Assembly: GCA_902799655.1 (NCBI GenBank) | Contig: CADCBH010000004.1 | Coordinates: 151,847-215,846, forward strand | Direction: 5' to 3' | Origin: an uncultured Bacteroidales bacterium | GTDB lineage: Bacteria > Bacteroidota > Bacteroidia > Bacteroidales > Bacteroidaceae | DNA: 64,000 nucleotides | Shown: positions 24,513-34,271 of the stretch, piece by piece | How positions within the stretch are numbered: the first letter of the stretch is position 1 | Layout: every line of letters begins with the position of its first letter | The notes under the pieces: generated by a model | Seen by the model: only the letters and a program-made list of their open reading frames with translations | Database searches by the model: none | What the model was told of the DNA's origin: nothing | Position numbers and translations under genes: made by a program

Positions 24513-27422
24513 TTAATAGCCAAAAATGTCTTCGATAGTCAAACGACGGACAGGACCAATCTTGCCCAGAGACTCCATGTCGAGCTCCTTCTCATCACCA
24601 AGGATGATATAACGGTAGGGCTTGCGGGCAACCTGCTGCTGCTCGAAGCGGACGATATCCTGGAGGGTGACATTCTGAAGGTCACGATACATCTTCTCGT
24701 TGAGGTCGTAGTCGAGACCCATGCGCTGCATAGCGAGATAGAGGTTGAGGACACCCATCTTGGTGGTGCGCTGGCTGGCCAGCTGCTTGGTGACAGCCTC
24801 CTTGGCAATCTTGAAGGCGGCCTCGCTCTGTGGGATGGTGTCGAGAATCTGGTGGAACTGGCGTACGCAGTCCATCATCTTGTCGTTCTGGGTGATGATA
24901 TGGGTGAAGAATGACTCCTTCTCGCCCTTCTTGCTGATGCGTCCGTAGTTGGCGCCAGCATTGTAGGCCAAGCCACGAGCCTCACGAAGCTCCTGGAAGA
25001 CGATACCATTCATGCCGCCTCCGTAGTATTCGTTGAACACGGTGATGGTGGCTGTCTCATCGGGATTGAAGTCACGCTGCTCGTTGTGATACATGCGCAT
25101 ATAGATATTCTTCGCATCGTAAGGAGCAATCCATACCTCGTTCACGGGAGAGGTCTGCCTGGTGAAGGGCTGTCCATCGGGAACGGCCTTCAGCTGCTTA
25201 GGAGTCTTGTGCTGCTTGGTCAGAACAGACGACAGCTGCTTGGTGGTCATCGGACCGTAGTAGAGCACGGTATGCTGCAGATTGCAGAGGTCGCCCACCA
25301 GATTGAGCAGCTGCTGGGGATCTGCCTCGCGGAGCTGCTTGGCAGTCATGTCGTCGCGACGCATATTGTGAGGACCATAGACGCAGTAGTAGTAGAGGTA
25401 GTCGAAGCAGGTGCGCTGGTCGCTCTTGGCGTTGTCACGATCCTTGAGCACCATATCGACATACTGGTCGTACGACTGCTTGTCGGCTTTGGCATTGTGG
25501 AGAACGGTCTCCATCAGCTTCAGGGCCTCGGTCATATTCTCATTAAGACCCGTCAACGAGATATGGAGCACATCTGCATTGACGCTCACGCTATAGTTAC
25601 ATGCCAGCTTATAGAACTGCTGCTTGATGTCGGCAGCTGTCAGCTTGTCTGTGCCGACATAGTTGAGATAGTCGCTGGCGACATCGTAACGGTTGTCGTC
25701 TTCATGGCCGAAATCATAGCGGAATACCAGTGTGAAGAGGTCGTTATCCACGTTCTGCTTGTAAAGAAGGGGCAGACCTTTCTTCACCTCGGTCTTGGTC
25801 ATATCCTTCGAGAAATCGACAAAGACGGGCTGGATGGGCTCCACCTTCGACTGCTGGATATCCTTCACAAACTGGCTCACCAGGTCGCGGTTGGTGGGAA
25901 TCGGAGTGATGGCGGGCTTATCAATCTTCTTCTGCAAGGTATCGACACCCTGCGTCTTGAACACGGTAGCATAGCCATCCTTGAAGAAGCGGTTGGCGAA
26001 ATCCACAATCTGCTGCTTGGTCATACCTGCCACACGCTGCATCTTGCCCACATTCTGCTCCCAGGACACACCATTGATGAACGAGCGCATGTGCTGATTG
26101 ACGCGCCAGCGGTTGTTCTCGACAGCATGCTGGTACGAGAGCTTCATATTGTTGACGATGCTGGGCAACAGGTCGTCGCTGAACTTACCCTGTTTCAGAT
26201 TATCCAGCTCAGCCAGCATGAGGCTGCGAACCTCCTCCAACGACTGACCGGGCTTGGGCTGACCAACCAGCAGGAACGACGAATAGTCCTGTTGGGTCTG
26301 CAAGCCCGTACCAGCACTCTGCACACGCATCTGCTGATTGAGGTTGAGGTCGAAGAGGCCTGCCTTGCCATTGCTCAGCATATCGCTGATAACATCAAGC
26401 GTATCACAAGCCAGCTCACTGGCTTTAGGTGCCAGCCAAGCCACCCATACCTGCTCGGTCTGCTTGCCAATGATAGTGGTGTCGGCAGGGGCCTTCAGCG
26501 GCTTCTGCTGGGGGAATACAGGCTGAGAGACATCAGCACCGGGCTTCCACTGTCCGAAATACTTCTCGATGAGGGCGATGGTCTTGTCGGGATCGAAGTC
26601 ACCAGCCATACAGATGGCCACATTGTTGGGCACATACCACTTCTTGAAGTAGTTTTTGATATTGGTAATCGAAGGATTCTTCAGGTGATCCTGCGTACCG
26701 ATAGTGGTCTGCGTACCATAGGGATGGGTAGGCGTCAACTTCTTGCCCAGCGCACTCCATATCTTGTCGCCATCATCGGTGAGGTAGATGTTATACTCCT
26801 CGTAAACGGCCTCCAACTCAGTGTGGAAACCACGGATAACCATATTCTGGAAACGGTCGGACTGCACCTTGGCCCAGTTCTCAATCTCGTTAGACGGGAT
26901 ATCCTCCGTATAGCACGTCACATCGTTGGAGGTAAAGGCATTGGTGCCCTGAGCACCAATGGCAGCCATCAACTTGTCGTACTCGTTGGGGATGAAGTAC
27001 TTGGCAGCTACCTGCGACACACTGTCAATCTCATGGTAGGCCTGCTTACGCTGTGCAGGGTCGGTCAGCTTGCGATAAGCTTCGTAGCGCTGCTCAATCT
27101 CGTCGAGCAGAGGCTGCTCGGCAGCAGGATTGGTAGTACCGAACTGCTTGGTGCCCTTGAACATCAGGTGCTCCAGATAATGGGCGAGACCCGTTGTCTC
27201 AGCAGGGTCGTTCTTAGATCCCGTACGCACGGCGATATACGTCTGAATACGGGGTTTCTCCTTGTTTACAGAGAAATACACCTTCAGGCCGTTATCGAGC
27301 GTATAGATACGTGTCTTCGTGATATCGCCCGATACCGTCTGGTAATGATAGTCTTTAGCTTGTGTCCCCAATGACAGCGCTGCAAAGCAGGCAGCCATCA
27401 TCACTCTGAATGTAGTTTTCAT
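24513..27422 (-). CDS. Secreted M16-family zinc metallopeptidase
   Basis: A 969-residue pitrilysin/insulinase-type peptidase with a signal peptide (VMMAACFAALSLGTQAKDY). The first M16 domain has the inverted zinc motif HYLEH (His81, Glu84, His85) within TGLAHYLEHLMFKGT, and the downstream acidic cluster ELEAVYEEYN supplies the third ligand. There is a second, inactive M16 half (YYGGGMNGIVFQELREARGLAYNAGA). It should cleave peptides in the periplasm or at the surface. It is the last gene of an operon with hflX and the DUF4954 gene (16-bp gap upstream). Confidence 0.92.
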   Translation of the reverse strand: MKTTFRVMMAACFAALSLGTQAKDYHYQTVSGDITKTRIYTLDNGLKVYFSVNKEKPRIQTYIAVRTGSKNDPAETTGLAHYLEHLMFKGTKQFGTTNPAAEQPLLDEIEQRYEAYRKLTDPAQRKQAYHEIDSVSQVAAKYFIPNEYDKLMAAIGAQGTNAFTSNDVTCYTEDIPSNEIENWAKVQSDRFQNMVIRGFHTELEAVYEEYNIYLTDDGDKIWSALGKKLTPTHPYGTQTTIGTQDHLKNPSITNIKNYFKKWYVPNNVAICMAGDFDPDKTIALIEKYFGQWKPGADVSQPVFPQQKPLKAPADTTIIGKQTEQVWVAWLAPKASELACDTLDVISDMLSNGKAGLFDLNLNQQMRVQSAGTGLQTQQDYSSFLLVGQPKPGQSLEEVRSLMLAELDNLKQGKFSDDLLPSIVNNMKLSYQHAVENNRWRVNQHMRSFINGVSWEQNVGKMQRVAGMTKQQIVDFANRFFKDGYATVFKTQGVDTLQKKIDKPAITPIPTNRDLVSQFVKDIQQSKVEPIQPVFVDFSKDMTKTEVKKGLPLLYKQNVDNDLFTLVFRYDFGHEDDNRYDVASDYLNYVGTDKLTAADIKQQFYKLACNYSVSVNADVLHISLTGLNENMTEALKLMETVLHNAKADKQSYDQYVDMVLKDRDNAKSDQRTCFDYLYYYCVYGPHNMRRDDMTAKQLREADPQQLLNLVGDLCNLQHTVLYYGPMTTKQLSSVLTKQHKTPKQLKAVPDGQPFTRQTSPVNEVWIAPYDAKNIYMRMYHNEQRDFNPDETATITVFNEYYGGGMNGIVFQELREARGLAYNAGANYGRISKKGEKESFFTHIITQNDKMMDCVRQFHQILDTIPQSEAAFKIAKEAVTKQLASQRTTKMGVLNLYLAMQRMGLDYDLNEKMYRDLQNVTLQDIVRFEQQQVARKPYRYIILGDEKELDMESLGKIGPVRRLTIEDIFGY

Positions 27423-27438
27423 GTTTTACTTTTCTTTA

Positions 27439-29292
27439 TTATTCTTCATAATCTATTTCATGATCCAGCTTAGAGATGAAGTCGTCGAAGACATCCTGAT
27501 CGACATCACCCATTGCAAACTCCTTCTCGGCATCCTTGCGAATCTCGGCAATCCAGGCGCGACGGGCCTTGACATAGTCCTCACGGATGCGCTGTATGGC
27601 AGCCTCGTCGATTTCTTCGAGACCATAGTAGTCGAGAATCAGCTGGTAGGTCCATGTCCACTGGTATTCGCGGTAGTGGTCGTTGATCTCATCGAAACGG
27701 CTGAGTACCTCATGGATGCTCTCAACAGACCCGTTCTTGATATCCTCGAGCAGGCGCTGCTCCTCGCTGGCAGGCAGCAGCAGACCAGAGAGGTCGTTCC
27801 ACTGTCCCAGTCCGATTTCACCTACAGACTTGCCCAGCCAATTACCCTTGACGGCACGCTTCAAGACGGCACCCATATAGATGCGCAGGGCGATATCGTA
27901 GTATTTGATACCCTTCTTCAGAGACGAGGCGTTGATGATATACTCCTGGAAGTTGTACGACGACACGTTGTTGCCACCAGCCTGACGCAGGTTTTCCAAT
28001 ATCTTCTTACCCTCGACAATCTCACCCACCGTGAAAGGCGACAGCCAGTCGAAGTTGATGATGCTCTTGCGCGAAGAGGCGGCACGCTTGTCGCGCTTGG
28101 GCCACTTCTTGATATCACGGTAGAGGCCCACCGTGGTGATGTTACGACCTGGTACGATATACATCGTCTCACCATAGGCCAACAGATAGGCAAAGGGCAG
28201 GCAACGCATGTCGGGATGGTTCATCAGCTTGCCGAAGCAGACGCTGAAGGCACCAATCTTGGCAGGCATCAGCACATAGGCACCAGAGGCCGTCTTCGTA
28301 CCACGTTCCAAGACACCATAGTGCATGGGGCCCATCTTATAGGCATGGTTGGAGAAGTTGGTGTTGGAGCCAGCATTATAGAATGAGAACTCACCACCGA
28401 TGAGCAGCGAGCTCTTATGGTGCGACGCTGAGAACGGGCCGCAGAAAGCAGCACAGGCCTCACCATTGGCCATAAACGAGTTAGCAAAGAACACGCTGGC
28501 CTCGGCAGTAAAGCCGTTGGTAATCTGACAGGCCTCACCCACGAAGCAGTCCTGCATCTTCACGGAGTTGGTGATAGAGCAGCCATTCGAGATGATGCTG
28601 TTCTCGCAGATAACACCCGTACCGATATACACGGAATCGTCTTTCGAGCTCAGGATGGTACAGTCACACAGACGAGCAGCACCATTGATCTCGCAGTCTT
28701 CCTTGATGACCGTATTGGTAATCTCCTTCGAGTTGATGATCTTCACGCCATTGCCTATCGTGCCTCGATCGGGCTGGGTGAAACGTATCTCCTCGTTGAT
28801 CAGGCGCATAATACTGTCTTTCAGCTGTTTGTCCTTGAAATATTTCACCATGAAGGCAGCCAGCTGTGAGTTGAGATCGTGGAAGAGCACCACATTGCCA
28901 TCGCCCATCTCGTTGAGGACGCTGATCAGATGGCCTTCACCAAAGGAAGCACCCTCAGTGGTCTCCATCGTCGAGATATTCGAGATATAGCAGTCGTCGC
29001 CAATGGTATAGTTGTTGATGAAGTTGCCAACCTTCTCGATGAGACAGTTGTCGCCCACAGTGACATTGCGCAGGGTGGCATCATTGATACCAGAGTGTTT
29101 CACAAAGCCTTTGGACACTTCCACCTGCTTCTCGAAGACACCCAGTCGGATGTCGCCATAGAAGATGACACGATGGAAGTTGTAGGGAGAAAACTCCTCA
29201 GCGACCTTTACGCGCTGCCAGTCTTCAGCCCAACAGCTATTATTCTCGAGGACCTGTATCTCCTCGCTGGTTAAATGTCTGTAGTCTCTCAT
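27439..29292 (-). CDS. DUF4954 family left-handed beta-helix protein
   Basis: A 617-residue Bacteroidales protein with hexapeptide-like beta-helix repeats in the first half (TVGDNCLIEKVGNFIN, TIGDDCYISNISTM, CEINGAARLCDCTI, VYIGTGVICENSII, FVGEACQITNG). Long helical segments make up the second half. It recalls LpxA/GlmU-type acyl- and nucleotidyl-transferase helices, but it has no recognisable catalytic motif and no signal peptide. I identify it as DUF4954 by its overall sequence style, and the substrate is unknown. It is tightly packed between hflX (21 bp) and the M16 peptidase (16 bp). Confidence 0.8.
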   Translation of the reverse strand: MRDYRHLTSEEIQVLENNSCWAEDWQRVKVAEEFSPYNFHRVIFYGDIRLGVFEKQVEVSKGFVKHSGINDATLRNVTVGDNCLIEKVGNFINNYTIGDDCYISNISTMETTEGASFGEGHLISVLNEMGDGNVVLFHDLNSQLAAFMVKYFKDKQLKDSIMRLINEEIRFTQPDRGTIGNGVKIINSKEITNTVIKEDCEINGAARLCDCTILSSKDDSVYIGTGVICENSIISNGCSITNSVKMQDCFVGEACQITNGFTAEASVFFANSFMANGEACAAFCGPFSASHHKSSLLIGGEFSFYNAGSNTNFSNHAYKMGPMHYGVLERGTKTASGAYVLMPAKIGAFSVCFGKLMNHPDMRCLPFAYLLAYGETMYIVPGRNITTVGLYRDIKKWPKRDKRAASSRKSIINFDWLSPFTVGEIVEGKKILENLRQAGGNNVSSYNFQEYIINASSLKKGIKYYDIALRIYMGAVLKRAVKGNWLGKSVGEIGLGQWNDLSGLLLPASEEQRLLEDIKNGSVESIHEVLSRFDEINDHYREYQWTWTYQLILDYYGLEEIDEAAIQRIREDYVKARRAWIAEIRKDAEKEFAMGDVDQDVFDDFISKLDHEIDYEE

Positions 29293-29313
29293 AAATTGTA
29301 TGGTGTTTTGGTT

Positions 29314-30561
29314 CTATTCTTCTACTTGATAGAGGAAATCGTTGTAAGGATACTTCTGCACGTGCAGTTCACGCACCTTCTGGTAAAGCACCTCACGGAG
29401 TTCATCGATATTCTCTTTCTGCTTGGCAGAGATAAACAGGCAGTCGCCCTGCATCTTGGCCATCCACGTCTTCTTCAGGCTGTCAAGAGAGATATTCTCA
29501 CGCGTAGGAGGCGTGAGGTCATCCTCATCTTGAGGTGTCCACGTGTAGGCATCTATCTTGTTGAATACCAACATCGAGGGTTTATCGGCACAGCCTAGGT
29601 CGCCCAGCGTCTTCTCAACGACAGTGATCTGTTCCTCGAAATCGGGATGTGAGATATCGACCACATGCACCAGCAGGTCGGCCTCGCGCACCTCGTCGAG
29701 GGTTGACTTGAACGAGTCCACCAAGTCGGTAGGCAGCTTGCGGATGAAACCTACGGTATCGGCCAACAGGAACGGCAGATTGTCGATGACCATCTTACGA
29801 ACAGTGGTGTCGAGCGTAGCAAAGAGCTTGTTCTCAGCAAAGACATCACTCTTGGCCAACAGGTTCATCATGGTCGACTTACCCACATTGGTATATCCCA
29901 CCAACGCCACGCGGATGAGTCGCCCACGGTTCTTACGCTGGGTGGTCTTCTGACGATCAATCTCCTCCAGACGCTCCTTCAGCAAAGAGATACGCTGACG
30001 GATGATGCGCTGGTCCATCTCCAACTGAGTCTCACCAGGTCCGCGCAAGCCTACAGAGCCTTTACCGCCACCACTACCGGAGCCACCACCCTGTCGTTCC
30101 AAGTGGGTCCACAGACGTTGCAGACGGGGCAGCATATAGCGATACTGCGCCAGCTCCACCTGTGTCTTGGCCTCAGCGGTCTGGGCTCGCATAGCGAAGA
30201 TATCGAGGATGAGCGAGGTGCGGTCAAGAATCTTCACTTTCAGTTCAGCCTCGATGTTACGTATCTGCTTGGCTGACAGCTCATCGTCGAAGATGACCAT
30301 ACCCACGGGTTCGTCAAGGTCTTCCTGTTGCTTGATATATTGCCTGATTTCTTCCAGTTTTCCCTTGCCGACATAGGTCACCTGACTGGGGCCCTGAACC
30401 TTCTGCGTAAAGCGCTTGATGGTGACGGCACCTGCTGTATCTGCCAGGAATTCCAATTCGTCAAGGTATTCTTTTGTCTTGGCCTCATCCTGCTGCTGTG
30501 TAATCAGTCCGACCAGCACGGCAGTCTCGGCTTTGGCTTCAGAAATCACGAATTCTTTCAT
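29314..30561 (-). CDS. hflX: Ribosome-associated GTPase HflX
   Basis: HflX (415 aa) splits or rescues stalled 70S ribosomes. It shows the N-terminal HflX domain (TYVGKGKLEEI, DDELSAKQIRNIE, ILDRTSLILDIFA), the Gly-rich linker RQGGGSGSGGGKGSVGLRGPGETQLE, and G motifs GYTNVGKST, DTVGFIRKLP and NKID. I start it at ATG 30561. A TAnnTTTG promoter element at 30584-30591 lies only 22 bp upstream, so the longer in-frame ATG at 30603 would be upstream of the transcript start. First gene of the hflX-DUF4954-M16 operon. Confidence 0.95.
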   Translation of the reverse strand: MKEFVISEAKAETAVLVGLITQQQDEAKTKEYLDELEFLADTAGAVTIKRFTQKVQGPSQVTYVGKGKLEEIRQYIKQQEDLDEPVGMVIFDDELSAKQIRNIEAELKVKILDRTSLILDIFAMRAQTAEAKTQVELAQYRYMLPRLQRLWTHLERQGGGSGSGGGKGSVGLRGPGETQLEMDQRIIRQRISLLKERLEEIDRQKTTQRKNRGRLIRVALVGYTNVGKSTMMNLLAKSDVFAENKLFATLDTTVRKMVIDNLPFLLADTVGFIRKLPTDLVDSFKSTLDEVREADLLVHVVDISHPDFEEQITVVEKTLGDLGCADKPSMLVFNKIDAYTWTPQDEDDLTPPTRENISLDSLKKTWMAKMQGDCLFISAKQKENIDELREVLYQKVRELHVQKYPYNDFLYQVEE

Positions 30562-30583
30562 ACGTACATAATTATTATGGCTG

Positions 30584-30591
30584 CAAAGGTA
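30584..30591 (-). promoter_or_regulatory. hflX: -7 promoter element for hflX
   Basis: The minus strand reads TACCTTTG 22 bp upstream of ATG 30561. It sets the start codon of hflX and faces the divergent nagB promoter. Confidence 0.65.
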
Positions 30592-30634
30592 CAAAAAAAA
30601 CACAATTTATAATGCATTATCCATAAATTATTTG

Positions 30635-30642
30635 TACTTTTG
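30635..30642 (+). promoter_or_regulatory. nagB: -7 promoter element for nagB
   Basis: TACTTTTG (TAnnTTTG) lies 35 bp upstream of the nagB start, back-to-back with the hflX promoter. Confidence 0.6.
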
Positions 30643-30677
30643 CAATCGATTATACAGAACTAAAAGAATAAAACCTT

Positions 30678-31472
30678 ATGAGAGTAATTATTGAATCTGA
30701 CTATCAAAAGATGTCACAATGGGCTGCCGAGCATGTCATTGAGCGCATCAATGCCTTCCAGCCCACCAAGGAGAAGCCCTTTGTTCTGGGTCTTCCCACC
30801 GGATCTTCACCCGAAGGAATGTATGCCTGTCTGGTAAAGGCCAACAAGGAAGGTCGCGTATCGTTCAAGAACGTGCTAACGTTCAACATGGACGAATATG
30901 TCGGTCTGCCTGAGTCACATCCTGAGAGCTACCACTCGTTCATGGCCCGCAACCTGTTCGACCATATAGACTGTCCCAAGGAGAATATCCACATCCTGAA
31001 TGGCAACGCCAAGGATCTGGCTGCCGAGTGCGCCCACTATGAGGAGATGATTCGCGAGGCTGGTGGTATCCACCTGTTCATCGGCGGTATCGGTCCCGAC
31101 GGCCACATCGCCTTCAACGAGCCCTACTCATCACTCACCAGCCGTACTCGCGTAAAGACGCTGACAACAGATACCATCATTGCCAACAGCCGTTTCTTCG
31201 ACAACGACGTCAACAAGGTGCCCAAGCTGGCACTGACCGTTGGTGTAGGTACTGTGATGGATGCTCAGGAGGTGATGATTCTTGTCAACGGCCACCACAA
31301 GGCACGTGCCTTGAAGGCTGCCATCGAGGGCGCTGTCACTCACGAGTGGACTATCTCTGCCCTGCAGATGCACCAGCACGGCATCATCGTAGCCGACGAG
31401 CCCGCTACTGACGAGCTGAAAGTCGCTACATACAAATACTTCAAGGATATCGAGAAAGACAACCTGATCTAA
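30678..31472 (+). CDS. nagB: Glucosamine-6-phosphate deaminase NagB
   Basis: NagB (264 aa) converts glucosamine-6-phosphate to fructose-6-phosphate and ammonia, feeding amino sugars into glycolysis. Motifs: [13 protein letters not shown] (phosphate loop), FNMDEYVGL with the catalytic Asp, [14 protein letters not shown] with the catalytic His, SRTRVKTLT, and [14 protein letters not shown]. The length matches the family. It is monocistronic and convergent with the next gene, with three bases between the stop codons. Confidence 0.97.
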   Translation: MRVIIESDYQKMSQWAAEHVIERINAFQPTKEKPFVLGLPTGSSPEGMYACLVKANKEGRVSFKNVLTFNMDEYVGLPESHPESYHSFMARNLFDHIDCPKENIHILNGNAKDLAAECAHYEEMIREAGGIHLFIGGIGPDGHIAFNEPYSSLTSRTRVKTLTTDTIIANSRFFDNDVNKVPKLALTVGVGTVMDAQEVMILVNGHHKARALKAAIEGAVTHEWTISALQMHQHGIIVADEPATDELKVATYKYFKDIEKDNLI

Positions 31473-31475
31473 CGA

Positions 31476-32294
31476 TCAATCCTCGTTCTCTAATACTTCG
31501 GGGGGCGGCACATTCTTCATCATATCGGTGTAGGCGTTTTTAAGTTCGCTACGGTCGATAGTGATATCACGACGAATGGGCCGTCCCTCGTCTTTGATAC
31601 AATGGGAGAAGAGCCACTGGTAGGTCTTCTTCAGATAGAATACACGCGCTGGGGCGCCATGATTGGCACCCTGCCACCAGTCGTAACGCAGACGGCTATC
31701 ATTATGAGCCGCCTCCAAAGCGTTCACCACCTTCTTCGACTCTTTGATATTGACAGCACGATCGGCAGTGCCGTGGATAATCCACAACGGAACCTGTCCC
31801 AAAGGCTGGACATCACGCAACGTGCTGCCACCACACATGGCTAATGCTGCGGCCACCTTCTCAGGATAGGTGCCGGCAAAGTCCATCGTGCCATAGCCGC
31901 CCAGCGACATACCCAACACATAGATACGTGTGGAGTCGCAGGCATAGTGCTGACGCGTCCATTCCAACACATCGTTAATCTTCTTGGGATTCCATGAGCC
32001 ACTAGGATTCTGGGGTACGATAACCAATGCCGGAATCTCGCGACCTCTGACAATGGCATCAAGCGGCCCATAGCGACGCGAGCGATTGATGTCGCGTCCG
32101 CAAAGGCTGGCACCATGCAGGAAGATGACTACAGGGGTATTCTCTTGGGAGAAATAATAGTCCCCAGGCTGATAGACCCAGAAATCATATCCGCCAGGTA
32201 TCACACCCCGATGGGCGGTCAGGAAGTCGTACTGGGCTACAGACGTCAGGGTCATAGCCACCAGACATATTGTCAACAGCAAGATTCGTTTCAT
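31476..32294 (-). CDS. Secreted alpha/beta hydrolase (esterase/S9-like)
   Basis: A 272-residue secreted hydrolase. I start it at ATG 32294, which gives a proper signal peptide (MKRILLLTICLVAMTLTSVAQ); the longer in-frame start at 32330 does not. The catalytic triad is visible: nucleophile elbow GMSLGG, acid in HGTADRAVN, His in QGANHGAP. VVIFLHGASLCGRD holds the oxyanion region. Similar Bacteroidetes proteins are annotated as prolyl-oligopeptidase-like or phospholipase/carboxylesterase-type hydrolases. The substrate is unknown. Confidence 0.85.
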   Translation of the reverse strand: MKRILLLTICLVAMTLTSVAQYDFLTAHRGVIPGGYDFWVYQPGDYYFSQENTPVVIFLHGASLCGRDINRSRRYGPLDAIVRGREIPALVIVPQNPSGSWNPKKINDVLEWTRQHYACDSTRIYVLGMSLGGYGTMDFAGTYPEKVAAALAMCGGSTLRDVQPLGQVPLWIIHGTADRAVNIKESKKVVNALEAAHNDSRLRYDWWQGANHGAPARVFYLKKTYQWLFSHCIKDEGRPIRRDITIDRSELKNAYTDMMKNVPPPEVLENED

Positions 32295-32349
32295 GGGGTC
32301 AAAGTTACGAAGAAATCTGGTAAAAGCCAAATAATTAAGTAAAATTAAA

Positions 32350-32376
32350 GCGGACAGGGTGTCTTACCCTATCCGC
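32350..32376 (-). terminator. Rho-independent-type hairpin in the 32295-32579 gap
   Basis: On the minus strand GCGGATAGGGT pairs with ACCCTGTCCGC (one mismatch, 5-nt loop) and is followed by TTTAATTTT. It sits downstream of a short gene-end relic (32407-32451) and upstream of the esterase gene, so it looks like the terminator of a lost minus-strand gene or of a ~100-nt leader RNA starting from the TAACTTTG element at 32456-32463. Confidence 0.6.
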
Positions 32377-32406
32377 CTTCGTCTTAGTAGTTAGTTTGTC
32401 GTAGCG

Positions 32407-32451
32407 TTATCTGATCACAGCCTTTTTGCCGTTATACCTTTTTCTTTGCTG
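32407..32451 (-). pseudogene. Possible C-terminal relic of a secreted Prevotella-type protein
   Basis: The minus strand encodes ...RYNGKKAVIR followed by TAA at 32407-32409. This is the style of C-terminus (YIxNGKKVVIR) that ends many Prevotella secreted proteins, including the giant protein at 50966-60580. Nothing upstream continues the frame into a gene. The relic is followed by a good terminator hairpin at 32350-32376. The call is tentative because the match is only nine residues. Confidence 0.3.
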
Positions 32452-32566
32452 CAAAGTTAGTGCATTTACCTGATATGTGCTTTAAAAAGATGCGAAAAAC
32501 ATCCGTAAACGTTTTCATAGGGAAAGATATTTGTGCATGATGCATGATTAATTATTAATTATTTAG

Positions 32567-32574
32567 TACCTTTG
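32567..32574 (+). promoter_or_regulatory. -7 element giving an almost leaderless U32 transcript
   Basis: TACCTTTG ends 6 bases before the ATG of the U32 peptidase gene, so the expected transcript start lies at or within a few bases of the start codon. Confidence 0.6.
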
Positions 32575-32579
32575 CACCC

Positions 32580-33824
32580 ATGAATCAGTTATCAGACTAT
32601 GAAATTATGGCTCCTGTGGGGAGCCGCGACTCGTTGGCAGCAGCCCTGAAGGCTGGTGCAGGGTCGGTATATTTCGGTGTGGAACAGCTGAATATGCGTT
32701 CGCATTCGGCTAATCACTTCACGATTGACGACCTGCGCGAGATTGCCGCCACCTGCGAGGAACATGGCGTCAAGTCGTATCTGACTGTCAACACCATCAT
32801 CTATGGCGAGGATATCGAGCTCATGCACCAGATTATCGATGCTGCCAAGGAAGCACGCATCTCAGCAGTGATTGCCTGCGACGTCGCAGTGATGCAGTAC
32901 TGTCGTCAGCAAGGCGTTGAGGTCCATCTTTCCACACAGCTCAATATCTCGAATATCGAGGCACTGAAGTTCTATGCGCAGTTTGCCGACGTCGTGGTAC
33001 TGGCCCGTGAACTGAATATGGATCAGGTGGCTGACATCTATCGCCAGATTGAGGAACAGCATATCTGTGGACCTTCAGGCCAGCTGGTACGCATCGAGAT
33101 GTTCTGTCATGGTGCACTGTGCATGGCGGTCAGCGGCAAGTGTTATATGAGTCTCGACAATACGGGACGTTCGGCCAACCGCGGTGCCTGCATGCAGATC
33201 TGCCGTCGCTCGTATGTCGTTACGGATCGCGAGACGGGTACGGAACTGGAGATTGACAACAAGTATATCATGTCGCCCAAAGACCTGAAGACCATCCGCT
33301 TCATCGACCGTATGATGACATCGGGTGTTCGTGTCTTCAAGATAGAAGGTCGTGCGCGAGGTCCCGAATATGTCCTGACTGTGGTACAATGCTACCGCGA
33401 GGCCATTCAGAGCGTGCTCGACGGCACCTTCACCGAAGACAAGAAAGATGCTTGGGACGAGAGGCTGGCAACGGTCTTCAACCGCGGATTCTGGGACGGC
33501 TATTATCAAGGTCAGACGTTGGGTGAGTGGAACAAGAACTACGGCTCCAACGCCACCGAACGTAAGCAATATATCGGCAAAGGCGTGAAGTACTTCTCAC
33601 GTCTGGGTGTTGCTGAGTTTACGGTAGAGGCCGATACCTTCAGCGTGGGCGACAAGATGCTGATTACAGGTCCGACAACGGGTGCCCTCTACGTGACTGT
33701 TGACGAGATTCACGATGACATTCAGTCTGTACAGACGGCCCAACAGGGTACACGTGTCAGCATCAAGGTGCCCGAGAAGGTGCGCCCCTCGGATAAATTA
33801 TTCAAGATTATCAAGTCGTCATAA
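32580..33824 (+). CDS. U32-family peptidase/tRNA- or rRNA-hydroxylation protein (TrhP/RlhA-like)
   Basis: A 414-residue peptidase U32 protein. Diagnostic parts: an N-terminal TIM-barrel-like region (APVGSRDSLAAALKAGAGSVYFG) and the Cys-rich U32 signature EMFCHGALCMAVSGKCYMS...GRSANRGACMQICRRSY near 177-214. A C-terminal beta-barrel ends in DKLFKI. Members such as TrhP (YegQ) and RlhA hydroxylate RNA using prephenate-dependent chemistry and an iron-sulphur cluster. It has a promoter directly at its start codon and is followed by sufE after 27 bp, an iron-sulphur-related pairing that fits. Confidence 0.9.
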   Translation: MNQLSDYEIMAPVGSRDSLAAALKAGAGSVYFGVEQLNMRSHSANHFTIDDLREIAATCEEHGVKSYLTVNTIIYGEDIELMHQIIDAAKEARISAVIACDVAVMQYCRQQGVEVHLSTQLNISNIEALKFYAQFADVVVLARELNMDQVADIYRQIEEQHICGPSGQLVRIEMFCHGALCMAVSGKCYMSLDNTGRSANRGACMQICRRSYVVTDRETGTELEIDNKYIMSPKDLKTIRFIDRMMTSGVRVFKIEGRARGPEYVLTVVQCYREAIQSVLDGTFTEDKKDAWDERLATVFNRGFWDGYYQGQTLGEWNKNYGSNATERKQYIGKGVKYFSRLGVAEFTVEADTFSVGDKMLITGPTTGALYVTVDEIHDDIQSVQTAQQGTRVSIKVPEKVRPSDKLFKIIKSS

Positions 33825-33851
33825 AACGAAATATCGAAAAAGAAGAAGAAT

Positions 33852-34271
33852 ATGAGCATTAATGACATTCAAGACGAGATCATAGAAGAGTTCTCTGGCT
33901 TTGATGACTGGATGGACAAATACCAGTTGCTGATTGATTTAGGCAACGATCAGGAACCCCTGGATGAGCGTTATAAGACGGAGAGCAATCTGATTGACGG
34001 CTGTCAGAGCCGCGTATGGCTCCAAGCCGACTATCACGACGGCATTATCGACTTCACGGCAGAGAGTGATGCGCTTATCGTCAAAGGCATTGTAGCCCTC
34101 TTGATACGCGTACTCAGCGGACAAACGCCCAAGGATATCCTCGACGCTGACCTTTACTTTATTGACCAAATCGGTTTGAAGGAGCATCTCTCACCTACCC
34201 GCTCGAACGGACTGCTGGCAATGGTGAAGCAGATGCGCATGTATGCACTAGCGTTTAGCGCGAAGAGCTGA
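33852..34271 (+). CDS. sufE: SufE family cysteine-desulfurase activator
   Basis: A 139-residue SufE protein that accepts sulphur from the SufS cysteine desulfurase for Fe-S cluster assembly. Features are WMDKYQLLIDLG, NLIDGCQSRVWL with the acceptor Cys, ALIVKGIVALLIRVLSGQTPKDIL, and LSPTRSNGLLAMVKQM. It begins 27 bp after the U32 gene, with a CGAAATATCGAAA octamer run (33828-33840) in its leader. Its last 24 bp overlap the opposing phosphatase gene. Confidence 0.93.
   Translation: MSINDIQDEIIEEFSGFDDWMDKYQLLIDLGNDQEPLDERYKTESNLIDGCQSRVWLQADYHDGIIDFTAESDALIVKGIVALLIRVLSGQTPKDILDADLYFIDQIGLKEHLSPTRSNGLLAMVKQMRMYALAFSAKS

Noticed and set aside
25086-27374. A 762-residue open frame on the plus strand
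   Set aside because: It is antisense to the M16 peptidase gene, which has real motifs. The antisense translation is low in complexity and has none.
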